From Stomorhina lunata (lineage: Eukaryota > Arthropoda > Insecta > Diptera > Rhiniidae), in NCBI GenBank assembly GCA_933228675.1, contig OW121743.1, positions 94,613,998 to 94,677,997 on the forward strand: DNA of 64,000 bases, written 5' to 3'. The notes below the pieces were generated by a model. It was not told the DNA's origin, searched no databases, and saw only the letters and a program-made list of their open reading frames with translations. The translations under genes and the position numbers were made by a program. Positions 24,488 through 37,774 of the stretch are shown one piece after another; positions within the stretch are counted from its first letter, which is position 1; each line of letters starts with the position of its first letter.

Positions 24488-26112
24488 TAACATTATCAAG
24501 AATTATAGAATATAGATTACGACTTCCCAAATACAAAATTTGAGTTTTCTGCGCATGTTGGACAAATGACGTCACGGAACAGTGGAACATTTTTCAATAC
24601 TTTCTTTAAAATTCTTCTAGTTCAAAATTTAATGATCAAATTTTTTTCTTTAACTTCATTATTTTATTTGGAAAATAACAAAAGAACGCGATAAAAGTAA
24701 GATTAATTAAAAAACAAACACAATTCACACTTTCGCACTTGATTTAGATATTTTAATTTTCTTTCATTGTTTTGCTTGAATTTGCCCACTCACTTACACA
24801 TGCTTACAATTTGTTTCAAACTTTCAAACAAGATTTTTTAGCACTTAAAGCTTTTAGGTACACTTCACTCACGGTTTTTAAATTAATAATTATTTTTTTG
24901 CACTATATCTTACAAACTTAAAAAAAAAATTCTTCGTTAATAACGAAATCCAATAAAAATTATTTTGAGAATTGTCAAATTGTTTTTTTCTGCAGGATTG
25001 CCAAATTTTACACATAATATAAACTTTTTCGGATAAAATTAGGAATTAGTTTAAAATATCAGAGACCGGAGATCGTTTTATTTTTTAAATCCATCAAGTA
25101 TAAATATCATTGCCTATGAAAATTTATTTTCATTTCGATCGAAAAATAAAAAAAGATGGATTTATATTTGAAATATAAATATCCCTCATGATGAAAATTT
25201 TAAATATCTATAACGATAAATATCCGAACAGAAAAATATTTTATTGATTGTTTTATTTTTGAACTTCTGTTTTGACTTTGAAAAAATAAAATGTTTATGA
25301 AATTTTAAAATTTTCAACAATGAATGTATGAATGTTTACAAATTATTGCAATTCTTTAGGACATCGAAGTTAAAAATAATAGTTCTAATGGGAACTATTG
25401 GTGGTTTCTTTGATTCGCGTCGCTATTTCCAAAAACAAAATAACTTTTAAACGTTTTAAACGCACTTAGACAACGACCATTTGTTGCCCAAACCCATTTC
25501 AATGTAAAATTTGCAACAATAATTGAATTTATTGCTATTTAAACGTCCTAAAGATGTTTTATACACGGACAAATACAGAAATAAAATTTGAATTTTTTCT
25601 ATCAAAATTTATTTTCATCGGATGAAAAAAGATGAAAATAATTGTGCACTGTACTGATAAATATCCCAAACGATTTTTTTATATTTTATTTTCATCAGAT
25701 TGAAAAAAGGAACAAAATTTTTGAACAAATAAAAATCATGATGGATTTTTAATATTTTTTTAAACTTCAATGATTGTTTTTTTATGGATTAAAACATGAA
25801 AATATTGTTTTAAAAGTATTAAAATCTGGTCTCTGTAAAATATATTGAATCAATTCTTTAACTTTCTATATGAATGTATGTATATATCAATGATTAATTC
25901 CAAATTAATTCTTCCCATTATATTGACATATGTACATAGTTTCTTCAACATTTATATTCAAAATATTGCCATTATGGGTCATAAATATTATTCTGCCTTC
26001 AATAATTTGAAATTATATAGAATAGGTAACCCTTGCATGGGCTAATCTACGTCATCATATTGAAAATCATGCGCATGACGTAATCTATTTTTTATAATTC
26101 TTGTAACATTAT
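24488..26112. mobile_element. 1.6-kb DNA transposon with 9-bp target-site duplication
   Basis: TAACATTAT occurs at both edges (24488-24496 and 26104-26112). Between them the ends are inverted: CAAGAATTATAGAATATAGA on the left against CAAGAATTATAAAAAATAGA read inward from the right, both followed by TTACG. A 9-bp duplication suits a Mutator-like element, or an 8-bp one plus chance. No transposase was recognised. A hAT element is nested inside. The insertion sits at the very edge of the array starting at 26113. Confidence 0.78.
25052..25843. mobile_element. Non-autonomous hAT-like element, nested
   Basis: An 8-bp duplication TAAAATAT (25052-25059 and 25836-25843) flanks an element that starts CAGAGACCGGAGATCG and ends TCTGGTCTCTG. 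Inverted ends, 8-bp duplication and CAGAG start are typical of hAT. The interior is AT-rich with several ATTTTCATCGATGAAAAT-like short palindromes and no transposase frame. Confidence 0.82.
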
Positions 26113-28425
26113 ATTATCAAAAATTGTTCTATGAAAAATTTTATTATCAAAAAATTTTCCATAAAAGTTTTTTTTATAAGAATTCATTCTATGAAATTAT
26201 TTTTTAATAAACGTTTTTTTTAATTTTTCTTTAAAAATTTTTTTTTACCAATCATTTTTTTTTATCAAAAATATTTCTATAGAGATTTTTTTATAGCAAA
26301 AATTTTTCTATAGAATTTTTATTTATCAAAAATTTTTCTATAGTTAAGTTTTCTGTATAAATATTTTTTTTATGAAAAATTTTGCTGTATAAAATATTTT
26401 AATTGAAAATTTTTTTACAAGAAAATATTTCAGTGGAAAATTTTTCTATAGAAAAATATTTTTATTGAATTCTTTTCTATAAAAAAATTGCCATCAAAAA
26501 TTTTTCTAAAGAAAAACTTTTATCAAAAATGTTATTATTGAAAAATATTTTTTAAGCAAAAATGTTTCTATAGACAAAAATTTTTACCGAAAATATTTCT
26601 ATAGAAAAATTTTTATCAAACATTTCTTACAGAAAAATGTCGAAGATTTTTTAAAGAAAATTTTACTACTCTATGAAATATTTTAAAAATTATAAATATA
26701 ATAAATATAATATATATTAATTTTTTCAATAGAAAATTTTTTTTATCGAAAATTGTTCTATGAAAAATTATGTTACGAAAAATGTTTCTCAAAATTTTTT
26801 TTTTATCAAATATTTTTCTATAGAAATTTTTTTATGCACAATTTTTTTTATAGAAAAATTTTGTATAAACATTATTTTTATCAAAAATTTTTCTATTGAA
26901 AATTTTTAAAAAATTTTCAATACAAAATTTTATTATCAAAAATTGTTCTATGGAAAATTATGTTACGAAAAATTTTTCTATAAAAATTTTTTATCAAATA
27001 TTTTTCTATAGAATTTTTTTTAGAAAAATTTTGTATAAACATTTTTTTGTCAAAAATTTTCCTATAGTAAATTTTTCAGTATAAATATTTTTTGATCAAA
27101 AATTGTTCTGTATAAAATTTTCTATAGAAAATTTATTTATTGAAAATTTTCTATAGAAAAATATTTATACCGAAAATTTTTTATATAGAAAAATATTTTT
27201 ATCGATAGCTTTTCTAAGGAAAAATATTTTCATAGAAAAGTTTTCTAAAGAAAAATATTTTTATTATTTTTATCGAAAGTTTTTCTATTGAAAAATATTT
27301 TTATCCTAAATTTTTCTATAGAAAAATATTTTTATGGAAAATTTTTCTATAAAAAAAATTGCTTTTCGAAAATTTTTCAATAGAAAGATATTTTTATATA
27401 AAATTTTTCTATAGCAAAATATTTTTATCGAAAATTTTTCTATAGAGAAATATTTTTATCAATAAATTTTTTTATAGAAAGATATTTTTATAGAAAACTT
27501 TTTATCAAAAATTTTTCTATAGAAAGATATTTCCTTTCGAGAAGTTTTCTATAGAAAAAATTTTTGTCGAATATCGAAAATTTTTCTATAGAAAATTTTT
27601 TTTACTCCTTATGAAAAATTTTAAAAATAATAAATTTTTATTGAAAATTTTGCTATAGAATATTTTTCTAAACAAATTTTATTAACAATAGAAAATTTTG
27701 TTAGAAAAAATTGATCTTTGGAAAACTTTGTTATAAAAAATTTTTCTATGAATGAATTTTTTATCAAAAATGTTTCTATGAAAAACTTTTTTATCAAAAA
27801 TTTTTCTATAGAAAAATATTTCTATACAAGATTTTTCTATAAAAAAATATTTTTATCGAAAATTTTTATATACAAAATAATTTTATAGAAATATATTTTT
27901 GTCAAAAATGTATCTAAAGAAACATATTTTGATCGAAATTTTTTCTATCAAACAATTTTTTTATCGAAAATTTTTTTTATCGAATATTTTTTTTATCGAA
28001 AATTTTTCTATAGAAAAATTTTTTTATCGAAAATTTTTCAATAGAAAAAGATTTTTATCAAAAATTTTTTTATAGAAAAATATTTTTATCAAAAATTTTT
28101 CTATAGAAAAAGATTTTCATCGAAAATTTTTCGATAGAAAAAGTTTTTGATCAAAAATTTTTTTATAGAAAAATATTTTTACCGAAAAATTTTCTAAAGA
28201 AAAATATTTTTATCGAAAATTGTCTATGGAAAAATATTTTGATCAAAAATTATTTTATAGAAAAATATTTTTAGCAAAAATTTTTTTATAGAAAAAATTG
28301 TTATGGAAAATTTTTTATAGAAAAATATAGAAAAATATAGAAAATTTTCTTATAGAAATTTTTTTTGTAGAAAAGTTATCTAAAAAAATTTCCACAGAAA
28401 AATATTTCAATAGAAAATTTATTTA
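26113..28425 (-). repeat. 31-bp satellite array, TTTTTATCGAAAATTTTTCT type
   Basis: Degenerate tandem units with TTTTTCTATAGAAAAATATT and TTTTATCGAAAA. Read in reverse complement they align with the 28-bp GATAT-type monomer with about 3 extra bases, so it is probably a longer relative in opposite orientation. Confidence 0.88.
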
Positions 28426-31140
28426 TTTTGTTGCTATAATATGAATTTTTATTTTGTTTCTTGTATATTTTGTTTTTTTGTTTTTTTTTTTTATTAACAA
28501 AGCGGTACCTACCGACTTTGCTAAAGTCCAAATTTCAACTGAAAGACTTTAGCACTCATTTTTATTTACAAAAATGACAAAAAGTCTTCTGCCTCTGGTG
28601 GTATGGGCCCCTACGCCTGCTTATATTTATAACAAACTTTCAAGTTCAACCTCGTATTTAAGTATTTTTCACTTTGTTAAGTTCAAAGCAGCAAATTGAA
28701 GAAGAAAATTTAAAAAGTATGTTTTTGATTCTGCCTATGGCTTTTGTAAATAAAAGAAATAAACAAAAAACTTAAACAATTGTCTGCTATTACTAAAAAA
28801 GAACCACTAATTTCAATTCCCTTCGGGATGTTTTCAATAATTTAGTGTAAAAACTTTTGTTTATGGAAATTTTTTAAATTGCGTAAAGCTTACAAATTAT
28901 AGCTTAGGGCATTAGGAAACAATAAATGAATCCCTTTAAAACAAAAAAAGTTTTGAAAAATTCCTTTTGATAGAAATGTTTGAAAACAAATAAACAATAC
29001 TTTATACTTAAACTATATATTGGAAACAAAATTATATTATAGCTAAACATTTTATCATAAATAACTTTTATTTCTTAAGCTTATGGCAATTTACAAATTT
29101 CTCTTTTAGCCATTTATTTTATTTATTGCTCATATGTCCTTCATTTTAACCCTCACTTTTCATTCAATTTGAGTGCCAATGTCCAAGAGATTTTTCTTGT
29201 TGCGAAAGTAATTATTTTCGAGTTTTCCCAAAACTATTATTTATTTTCCTTAAATCCCCATTTTGAAAAAACTGCTAACAACATGTGTCTGTTTTACTTA
29301 AGTGTAAAGCCATAAAAATCTTGATGCCTCTCAGTTAAAGTGATTGATTTATTAAGTGATAAATTTACAAATAGTTTCTTATATTTTATTTATCCTCGAG
29401 TTTATAGTTATTTTTTTAGTAAGTTTCCTTTTTTAAGTCTCTGGAAATGAAGGACAACACAAATTAAAAATGTCCTTGTCATTTACAGTATTTATGCAAA
29501 AGATACATTAAATGAGTATTTAAGTATGAATTAATGTTATTTTAATTCACAAAATGAGATGTTAAGCGAAGGAAATATTTTTCAAAATGAGATAATGGAG
29601 CTTCATAATGAATGACGGATTAAGAAAATGACTTAATTTAATAAAAAGTTATTTTAAGTGAGTTAAATTTTGTCTTTATTTTTCAATTTTGCTTTACTTT
29701 ATTTGCATGTGTTGAATTTAAGCTTTTTAACATTTAAACTTTTGATATTTTATTTAAGTATTTTTTCTTTACTTGTTGCAAAATTTGTTTACAACTCAAT
29801 TTTAACTTTTTTCGTTTGACTTCATATTTCGTTTTTTTCAATTATTCACTTATCTATTTTCTGCATAATCAAATTTCAATTGATAATTTTTAAAAAATAA
29901 TTTATTTCTATTAAAGTTTTTAGTGTTATTTGCAAAATGGCAGCCATAAGGCATAAAGTATGAGGCTTAAATTTGTCATTCATCAAAACTTTTTCAATAA
30001 AACTTTTATTGGCGCAGCTTTAGTTTCATTTTCTTGTTTGCTTCCTTCGAGAAACACATACATAGTATATACAAACATACACATTTGTTTTATTTACCAG
30101 CCCCTAAGCATATGCTAAGGGAAACTTCATGTCAATATGAAGAAAAAAGTGATGGCAATAAAATAGTTGGGAATTATTTGAATATGTTGTATGTGTAGTT
30201 ATTTTATTTTTTGACGTCATATTGCACTTGTTCCTCTAAAGACAAGTAACTCAAAATTTTAAAATGTTTTCCTTTTTACTAGAATTCGATGTATATGGTC
30301 ATAACCACCGACTGTAAAAATCTTACATCACTTTCTCTACTACGGGCATTAAAAAAAATGTGGTTGGAGGAGTTCTTGATATAAAAATAGTTTTTGCCTT
30401 TACTGAAAAGTTTAAAATTTTGAGTTGTGAACAGTTTTTTAATACATGTTATAAGTACATATTGTATGTAGAAAATTTTGAATATTTCATATATATGCAA
30501 TTAATATAAGTTTTTTTTTTGAGAATTTTTACTTTAAAGTAGATACGATACATGTAATAAAATACATAAACACTTCTTCTGCTACATTTAAGTTTGACCA
30601 AAGCATAATAAGAAATTTGTTTGTAAAGTTTAACTGTTTTTTGTATGAGGGATAAAATTGAATGCCCTTTCAAATTTAATCAGAATTTAGTTGGCGGTTG
30701 CATGAGATGGAGGTGGAGGTGGAGGATAGTAGAGGTTCCCCTATTTTACTTTTCTTTGCCTTTAAAGATATATTGTAAGATGTGTAAAGTTTTCGATTAT
30801 CTATGTGCATAAGATATACCATGATAAGTATTAAATATTGGTATATTCGTATATTATTCAAGACCCATTTTCTGTTTTGAAACAAATGTCTATCTACCTT
30901 TATAATTTCACCGTCAATCTATAACTGATTCTCATCTAAATGTGTTCTTTTTGTGTAATTTTGGAGATAAATTCGGTTTTTGGTATTGTGGAAAGCTTAC
31001 TGATATTGAGAATTCAATTTCACTGAATTCCCATTAATTGTCTAACATTTGCAACAGGTGAACTAAATGTTCAAGGCTAACAAAGTAAAAAATTATAGCA
31101 TTAACATAACGCATTAACGGGCTACAACCTGTCAAAATTA
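28426..31140. other. AT-rich intron, nothing firm
   Basis: A GC-richer patch at 28500-28620 (GCGGTACCTACCGACTTTGC onward) may be an old transposon scrap. A short GGAGGT run lies at about 30710-30725. Minus-strand frames at 30279-30885 are not gene-like. Confidence 0.45.
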
Positions 31141-31177
31141 GAATAGATGCATTCAAATAGAAATAAATTTTTTAGAG

Positions 31178-32115
31178 TCGACACGGCTACAGGACTACCG
31201 ACCATCGTTGTCGCTGTAGCCAAAATTAAACTATTTCTATTTTTGTTGGCGACAATAAAAGATTTATTGCTGTCAACACCATATAATATTGAAATAAATG
31301 AGCGATTTAAACCACTTGAATTTATTTACCACAAATACAATGGGGAGAATTTATGTAAACAATTTACATACTTATAAAATATTTATATATTTTATGTATA
31401 TAATAATATCTAATAAAATATTATGTAAAAATTTATATTTATATAACTCTAACTCCATAGAAGTAAAATTTTAAAAAGTTATTTTTTAAACTATCTAACT
31501 CACACGCTACGTGTGCTAGAGCCACGTAGTTCATGTTATATAAAAGCATAGTATGTCCTTTATAAAATTCATTATATAAAAGAGCACACTTATATCTATA
31601 TTGTTTTAAGATATACGAATTTTTATAAAAAAAAAGTCGGTTGCAGAAATAAGTTTATAGTATATTAGCTCTTAATACATTATAAAGAATATTATATAGA
31701 ATATTATATAGAATATATAAAAATATAAAAGATATTTTCAGTAGCTTTTGTTTGATATCAAAAAAGTTAATATCGGATATAAACTTCTAAAGTTATACCA
31801 TATTATTCTTGAAATTTAAAAAAAAATCTTTCTATAATTTTTTTTTGATATAGACATACAATCAGGTACAGGAAAAGCGTTGATTTCGGAGGTTAATTAA
31901 TAAAATAAATTTATGTCGTTTTTATCAAAATTTAAATTGTTATTTTGTCCATCTTATAAACGCGATATTGGCACCACTCATAAACAGGTGTTTCGAAATG
32001 TGGCTGCCACCTTAAATGTAGCTGCCGTCCCCAAAATAAATAAGTAGCTGACTACGAAGCGACGATTGCAGCCAACGACTTTTGTAGTCGGTGCTCGTGT
32101 AGCCTGCTGTTGTCT
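31178..32115. mobile_element. Possible old DNA transposon (weak inverted ends)
   Basis: GGCTACAGGACTACCGACCA near 31190 is matched in inverted orientation near 32083-32103 with about 15 of 19 positions. The left end also has an internal 8-bp stem, GGCTACAG/CTGTAGCC. No transposase was seen and the boundaries are uncertain. Confidence 0.3.
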
Positions 32116-32181
32116 ATGTGTTTAATGCATACGGTTTTACATTCCAAGGCGATGAATTTTTGATACCAATTTATGATACTA

Positions 32182-32354
32182 TATATCAGTGGCTGGGTGC
32201 TAAAAGGACAAATGTCATATAAATTCATAGTAATATTGCCCACAAAAACCCCTATATGAAAATCTGTTCTGAGATTAGCTATTAGAGCCAGATAAAAGAG
32301 GGTAAAGAAGGGAATGAAATGATTAACTCAAAATAGCACCAAGCTACAGATATA
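32182..32354. mobile_element. MITE, copy 1 (173 bp)
   Basis: Inverted ends TATATCAGTGGCTGGGTGCT (left) and AGCACCAAGCTACAGATATA (right). The interior matches the copy at 35194-35454 (for example GATTAGCT.TTRGAGCCA and AAAAGRGGGTAAA). Confidence 0.75.
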
Positions 32355-32429
32355 TAGCATTTACCTCTTTATTGGCGCTAAAAAATATGATTTAAATAAT
32401 ACAATAATATCGAGATATACTTGTATGTT

Positions 32430-32655
32430 ATATTTAGTCCTTTGATTAATTGCGGAATTTAAGGCTTCAAAAAATATTTGATATGTAAATTTATCGGTAG
32501 TCATTACTTTCATTTCTTTCCATGATACTCCGAATTTACTCTGTCGTTCTGGGCTTAGCATTTTCACTTGTTTGCAGCTATTCCAGATCTTCCAGAACCC
32601 TTGTGATTATATTCGATGGCATGATGATTTACATCAGTGGCTGGCTTCCTTAGTT
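32430..32655 (-). pseudogene. RTE-like LINE 3' end, second fragment
   Basis: The frame 32567-32361 contains FGVSWKEMKVMTTDKFTYQI and FFEAL, homologous to the tail of the larger LINE copy just upstream on the same strand (FGVSWNEKKVLTTNKHTWKT at about 32890). This is a separate, partial copy of the same 3' end. Confidence 0.65.
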
Positions 32656-32754
32656 TATGTCCTAGCCAACCATATTTCCAAATATGAATAATTGTTTGTA
32701 ACGGTAATCCATGGATTTGAAATTGTAACGGTCAGACAATTTTGAAAATGTGTC

Positions 32755-34200
32755 TTAGGCATCGGTTGACAAATATGTATATATAATTAGTCCTTTAATT
32801 CCTTGTGGGGCCTCAACAAATGTTTTCCATGTGTGTTTGTTTGTAGTCAAGACTTTCTTCTCGTTCCACGATACTCCGAACTCTCGTAACTCGTTTTCAG
32901 TTTGCCGCCTCCTCGTGTTGGCAGGTCTACCAGACCTCCTGGATCCTTGAGGATTATATTCGATGGCTTTGATGGTTGACAAATGCTTGTAGCTTATTCA
33001 TTTCTCGACTCGAAATATTCTATGTCTCACAATCATATAAAAGCAAGGATTTAACATTAATAATAAAAACTTTGAGTTTGATAATAGTCGAGATGTTTTG
33101 AGATTCCTAGAACTTATTGAGAATACCAAAAGGTTTATTTGCTTTGCATAATCAAATTTGGATATCTTTTAACTATATTTCTAAGGTAGCAGAAAGTTTC
33201 AACCTCGTCAATATATTGCCCAAAGAGATAAAACATGGACTTATTTAGTGAATTTATTCGCATGACTTAGTTTTGAGAAAAAAAAGGCATACGTCATCAT
33301 TGTAATCGATGTCATTTATTCTATCATGAATGATGACATATTACCCAGACATCAAGCAATATGTTAAAAAGAATTGGAGACAGCACGAAACCTTGGGTTG
33401 GCTTAGTGATGAATACAACAGAGTGCGTTATTGTAAATCTCCTCGATGAGTCGTATAATCTAAAAATTTTAAAGTCATTATATATCAAACACGCTTTTAA
33501 AATCTATTAATAGTAGATCAAGGGAAATCGCCATTCAACTGACTATTTCACAAAGGCTCTTAACCTATTGATGTGATCAAAACATGATTTGTTTGGTCTA
33601 AAACCTCCTTATTTGCGTCTTGGCTGTCATTCAATAATGGTCGCTATGTCGCTATATAGAAAGTTGGATACAACTTTTTTGACCCTGTTAAAAAGGGTAA
33701 TTTCCTTCATGTAAATTTAATTCTTTAGGAAGTTTAATAATTAGATCTTCTCTGAGATCATTTGGCACATTTTCATTCTACCAATATCTAGTTATCAGAG
33801 GCTTTACAAACATTGTTGTTAAGGCTTTTAATAACAAGGATGGTATTTCATCAGAATCTGCAGACAGATTTTTGCCTTTTGAATGGAGCTGTTATTTATT
33901 ACGATAAATGTGACGCATAGGATCACAGTCACATATTTTGGAGTATATATCATTTAGCATGGTATAATATTGCCATGTGAATTCTAAAATATTGGAACAA
34001 CTTCGCCTTCCAACTGTTACGACTTTCAGTTTATCCCATATGGTGTATTCTTCTGAGTGTTGATTACGATATCTTGTGATGGAAATATTATAACCACAAA
34101 AATTTGGCATTAATGTGAAGAAGGAGTCACAAATACTACTTAGAATCATAATTTTGTTGTTGGTTTTGATCAATTGTGATGGATTTTGAATATTTAGCAC
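32755..34200 (-). pseudogene. RTE-like LINE reverse transcriptase, heavily decayed
   Basis: Minus-strand blocks occur in the correct order in different frames. About 33860-33700: a pre-palm segment with LREDLIIKLPK. About 33612-33585: GGFRPN. About 33527-33491: LIDFKSVFD. About 33400-33350: VLSPILFNILLD. About 33310-33285: the catalytic box as DYNDDVCLFS, where YADD is usual. About 33215-33185: DEVETFCYL. About 32950-32880: the C-terminal GSRRSGRPANTRRRQTENEL. These are characteristic of RTE-like endonuclease/RT elements of insects. At least several frameshifts and stops. The frame at 34200-33892 is probably the upstream linker. Not functional. Confidence 0.75.
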
Positions 34201-34499
34201 GTTCCTTTGATATCCTTAGAGTCTTAGCTATTTCTATGTACTTCGCTTCATGAGATATTTCTTGCACAGAGTACAAATAATTGTTATGTGAAATATATAT
34301 GAAATACACAAAAATTCCTTCGTATATATATTTTTTTAAACATCTCCTAAAATGCTATATCAGCTGTCAAATATAAATGAAGTTTAGAGTATTATATGAA
34401 TAGGCTAATAAAGGTTTTATTTTTTGTAAATGTTAAGCTTATTTTTTGTTAAAAAACCGACAACTGATGGTGTAGTAGGACGTATACGTAATAACAAAT

Positions 34500-34935
34500 T
34501 ACAGTGGTATTCCGGTTTAATGAATTATATATTGTCAGGCCCTTTCGTTACATCGAAAAATTCGTTAATGTTTAATTTTTAGGCATTTTGATGTCAACTT
34601 TAAAAAACTTCACAAAAATTACGCAAGATTTTAATAAACATTTGTTTTGTAGACAAAAGTAAAAGATTACCTTGTAACGTACAAATTTTTAATTTGACGA
34701 GCAGGTATTGTTTTTGCTTTCTTGACTTGGTTTTTTTTTCAGTAAAATCGCTCTTAAAATATAGCAAAAATGTATACAAACACAAAAGAGAAAGGATGCA
34801 AATGTTTTTGCATTCATTCTAAGTACAAAATGGCTGTTTGTTCGCAATATAAGGTACTAAATGGAAAAAATATGACCGTACGTTAAATCGCAAATTCGTT
34901 ATACTGAGTATTCGTTAAACCGGGATACCACTGTA
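34500..34935. mobile_element. Non-autonomous pogo/Tc1-mariner-like element
   Basis: A 432-bp element with inverted ends CAGTGGTATTCCGGTTTAAT and its complement ending ACCGGGATACCACTG, flanked by TA on both sides (34500-34501 and 34934-34935). TTCGTTA-type subterminal motifs suit the pogo/Tigger group. The minus frame 34785-34600 is not a transposase. Confidence 0.82.
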
Positions 34936-35193
34936 TTTTATTAATTCAATATTGCGTATACGTATCATTAACCCTTATCTTCAAAGTGTTCAATTATTCG
35001 AACATAAAGTTTTATAATTTTTAAAAAATTGTTTATCTTTTTGGGAAGACATAGGACTAATTGTATCTATTTTATCTTTAAAAGGGTAAGCTACGATTGC
35101 AAAAAATATATCTAACCTATTTCTCCTTTCCCCTTTATAACATGGGGGAAGAAAAAATTTTAATTTGAACAACATTTTCAAAATTTAAAACTT

Positions 35194-35454
35194 TATATCT
35201 GTGGCTTAGCAACAAGCCAAAGGGCCAATGTCAAACAAACTAGTTTTAAGAAAATTTGATTTAAAGTTTTTATTTTCCATATGAACCCATAGTAACATTG
35301 CTCCGAAAAATTCTTATAAATATTTTCTGAGTTTAGTTAGAGATTAGCTGTTGGAGCCAAATAAAAGGGGGTAAATGAGAGAATCAAATGCAATGATTTA
35401 CTCAAAATAGCCAAAAATTGACATTGGCCCTTTTAGCACCAAGCCACAGATATA
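35194..35454. mobile_element. MITE, copy 2 (261 bp)
   Basis: Same family as 32182-32354. Ends TATATCTGTGGCTT and AAGCCACAGATATA, with a subterminal inverted pair GGGCCAATGTCA / TGACATTGGCCC. The longer copy retains parts deleted in copy 1. No coding capacity. Confidence 0.78.
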
Positions 35455-37774
35455 AAACAAAAAATTAAATTTGTGGAAATTTAGTTCCATTGATTATAAG
35501 CGATAACAAAATTTTATTTTTATATTTAATTTCATAATTTAATTTTGAATAGCAGAGTTCGATTTATCGACTATTTACACCATTTAGGACTTTTTACCTT
35601 TTTAAATTAAAACAAAGTGAATTACTATATTTTTATTGTAACCAGCCCCAGATATAGAAACAGTTAATCGAATAAAATAAAAAACTGAATCTTTTTAATG
35701 GTTTGATATCAAGCTTGTGTTTTATGATTCCTAATTACCTAAAAAATACTAAATTTCAAAAATGTAAACAAATTATCTAGGACGACATGATTTAAGTTCA
35801 CTCAAAGTTAATGTTAGTTATAACTCAACTTACGGCTTGTTTAGTTTTCTTTTTGAAATTTGTTAAATGAGTTGAAGAAATATGAAACTCATTTGTCGAG
35901 ATTCTGATTTAAAAAATTGACCGATATAAAATTTAAAAAATATTGCCTTTCTATCCAATATTATATTGACCATAAAAGTTTGATTGCTAGACATCTAAGT
36001 AAAATTGTTTATCCTCATTCTTGACAAATTTTATTAAAAAGCTTTTCTTTCCTTATAATTTCCGAAAACAATATAATAAAATTATACTTTTATTATAATA
36101 TCAATTTTAAAACCTTTCGTTTATGAACACTTACTTGCTAAAAAATCTCACATTACTTTTGCCTTAACCAAAACCTTTTGGGTATTTTGATATATTTTTA
36201 ACATTTTAATAATATAATTTCTCTTACAAATCCCAACTTTTCAATTTGCCATAAATAATTTTTATGTAAGCCACCATAAAATCCATTTAATTTGGTTAAT
36301 AAAAATATACAATATTTATTAACTAAAGTTTAAAATGAAGTATTAAAATAAAAGGAGCTGAACTTTTTCAGAAAAGAAAAAAAAAAATTCAAAAAATAAG
36401 TAAGGCAATAAACTTTTGCCTTGAGTTTAAATTTTTAGCATAACTTTTCAAAAAAAAGTAAATGATCCATAGAAACATCTTTGTTTGCTGTTATTATATA
36501 AAAGAACTTTAACTTAACAAAAATGAAAATTTATATCCTACTGACTGTATTTTGTGACCAGCATTAGTAGCATTTTAAAAACACTTGTCTAAAAAAGGGC
36601 GGCAAGATTTAAATAATACAATATAATAAAATAAAACCAAATGGAAAGAAAATTTCACTTTTTAGCCTGGGCTATAGCAAAACTTGTTGTACATAATTGT
36701 TTACAAATGCTAAGAGAAAATGTTAAAATGAAACTAAAAAAAGAAACATAAGTCAAACCGTCATTGTCAGTGTAATAGTCATCATTAAAGAGCCTGCCTC
36801 CTGCCACCGTTAAGATGAACACCGCCAGCATTTCCCACATCACTGCCAAACGGCATCATCGTTATTATCCTCAACCCACACTCACACACACACATCAGTG
36901 CAGCCACTGTGTGGTTATAACAAGGCCGTTAAGTGCCAGTTGGGGCGAAAAACCGTTGGCAGCAGATTTTTATTTTTTTTTTAATATTTCTTCTTTGTTT
37001 AACTAAAGATGTATTTCATGTTATATGTATAATTTGTTCTTCTTTTTATTGTTGTTTATGCTTTGTTTCGAGCTAAGAAACAAAATGAAATAAACATTGA
37101 AATGTATGAATAACTGAAAGAATGAATGAATGGATGGATGAATGGTATAAATGACTGTGTGAATGGGTGTCTGTGTGTACAAAATGTCCTTAAGGTCTTA
37201 ACCAAACAATGCAATAAACGGCTATAAAACTTAATGTCTTTATGTTATAGCAGTTGTGCTTTTTGTTCGGTCCCTCTTTGTGGATCCCTTGAAGTTCTCT
37301 TATTGAAGAAATGTCATATAAGATATAAATATATTAGAGTTGCCAAAATATATAGAACAAAATTAGTTATATGGTTTTTATTTCGTTTTTTTTGATATCT
37401 TCAAGGATTTCTTTATTTTCAAGAAATAAATATTTAAAATTTACACATAACTGATCTTGTTGGTATAGGGAAAGAACATACATTTAATATAACTTTGGCA
37501 GTCAACAATTTATTATTAAAAACTAAGAACTTGTTTGTATTTCGACAAAGGGATCTTAAGAACTTTATTCGTATTTACATTTGTATATTTGAGATATAAA
37601 AATTAAAAGTTGATTGACAATATTTGAATGAGCATTTGTTATCTAGAAGATGGTTTATGTTATTTAGAATTTGTTGGAACTATTTGTTTGAGTTATAAAA
37701 TAATAAATAATAGACTCAATGTTATATGTTTCAAAACGATGAACTGTGATAGTTTCAATACTAATTGGATGTAT
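35455..37774. other. AT-rich intron with one GC-richer island
   Basis: A markedly less AT-biased stretch at about 36760-36975 (for example GAGCCTGCCTCCTGCCACCG and GTTGGGGCGAAAAACCGTTG) stands out. It could be a conserved enhancer or an alternative exon, but no splice-bounded frame was convincing. A GAATGAATGGATGG microsatellite lies at about 37122-37144. Confidence 0.45.

Noticed and set aside
36655..36849. Minus-strand ORF with a signal-peptide-like start (MAVMWEMLAVFILTVAGGRL)
   Set aside because: No known domain, no splice support; only the local base composition is notable.
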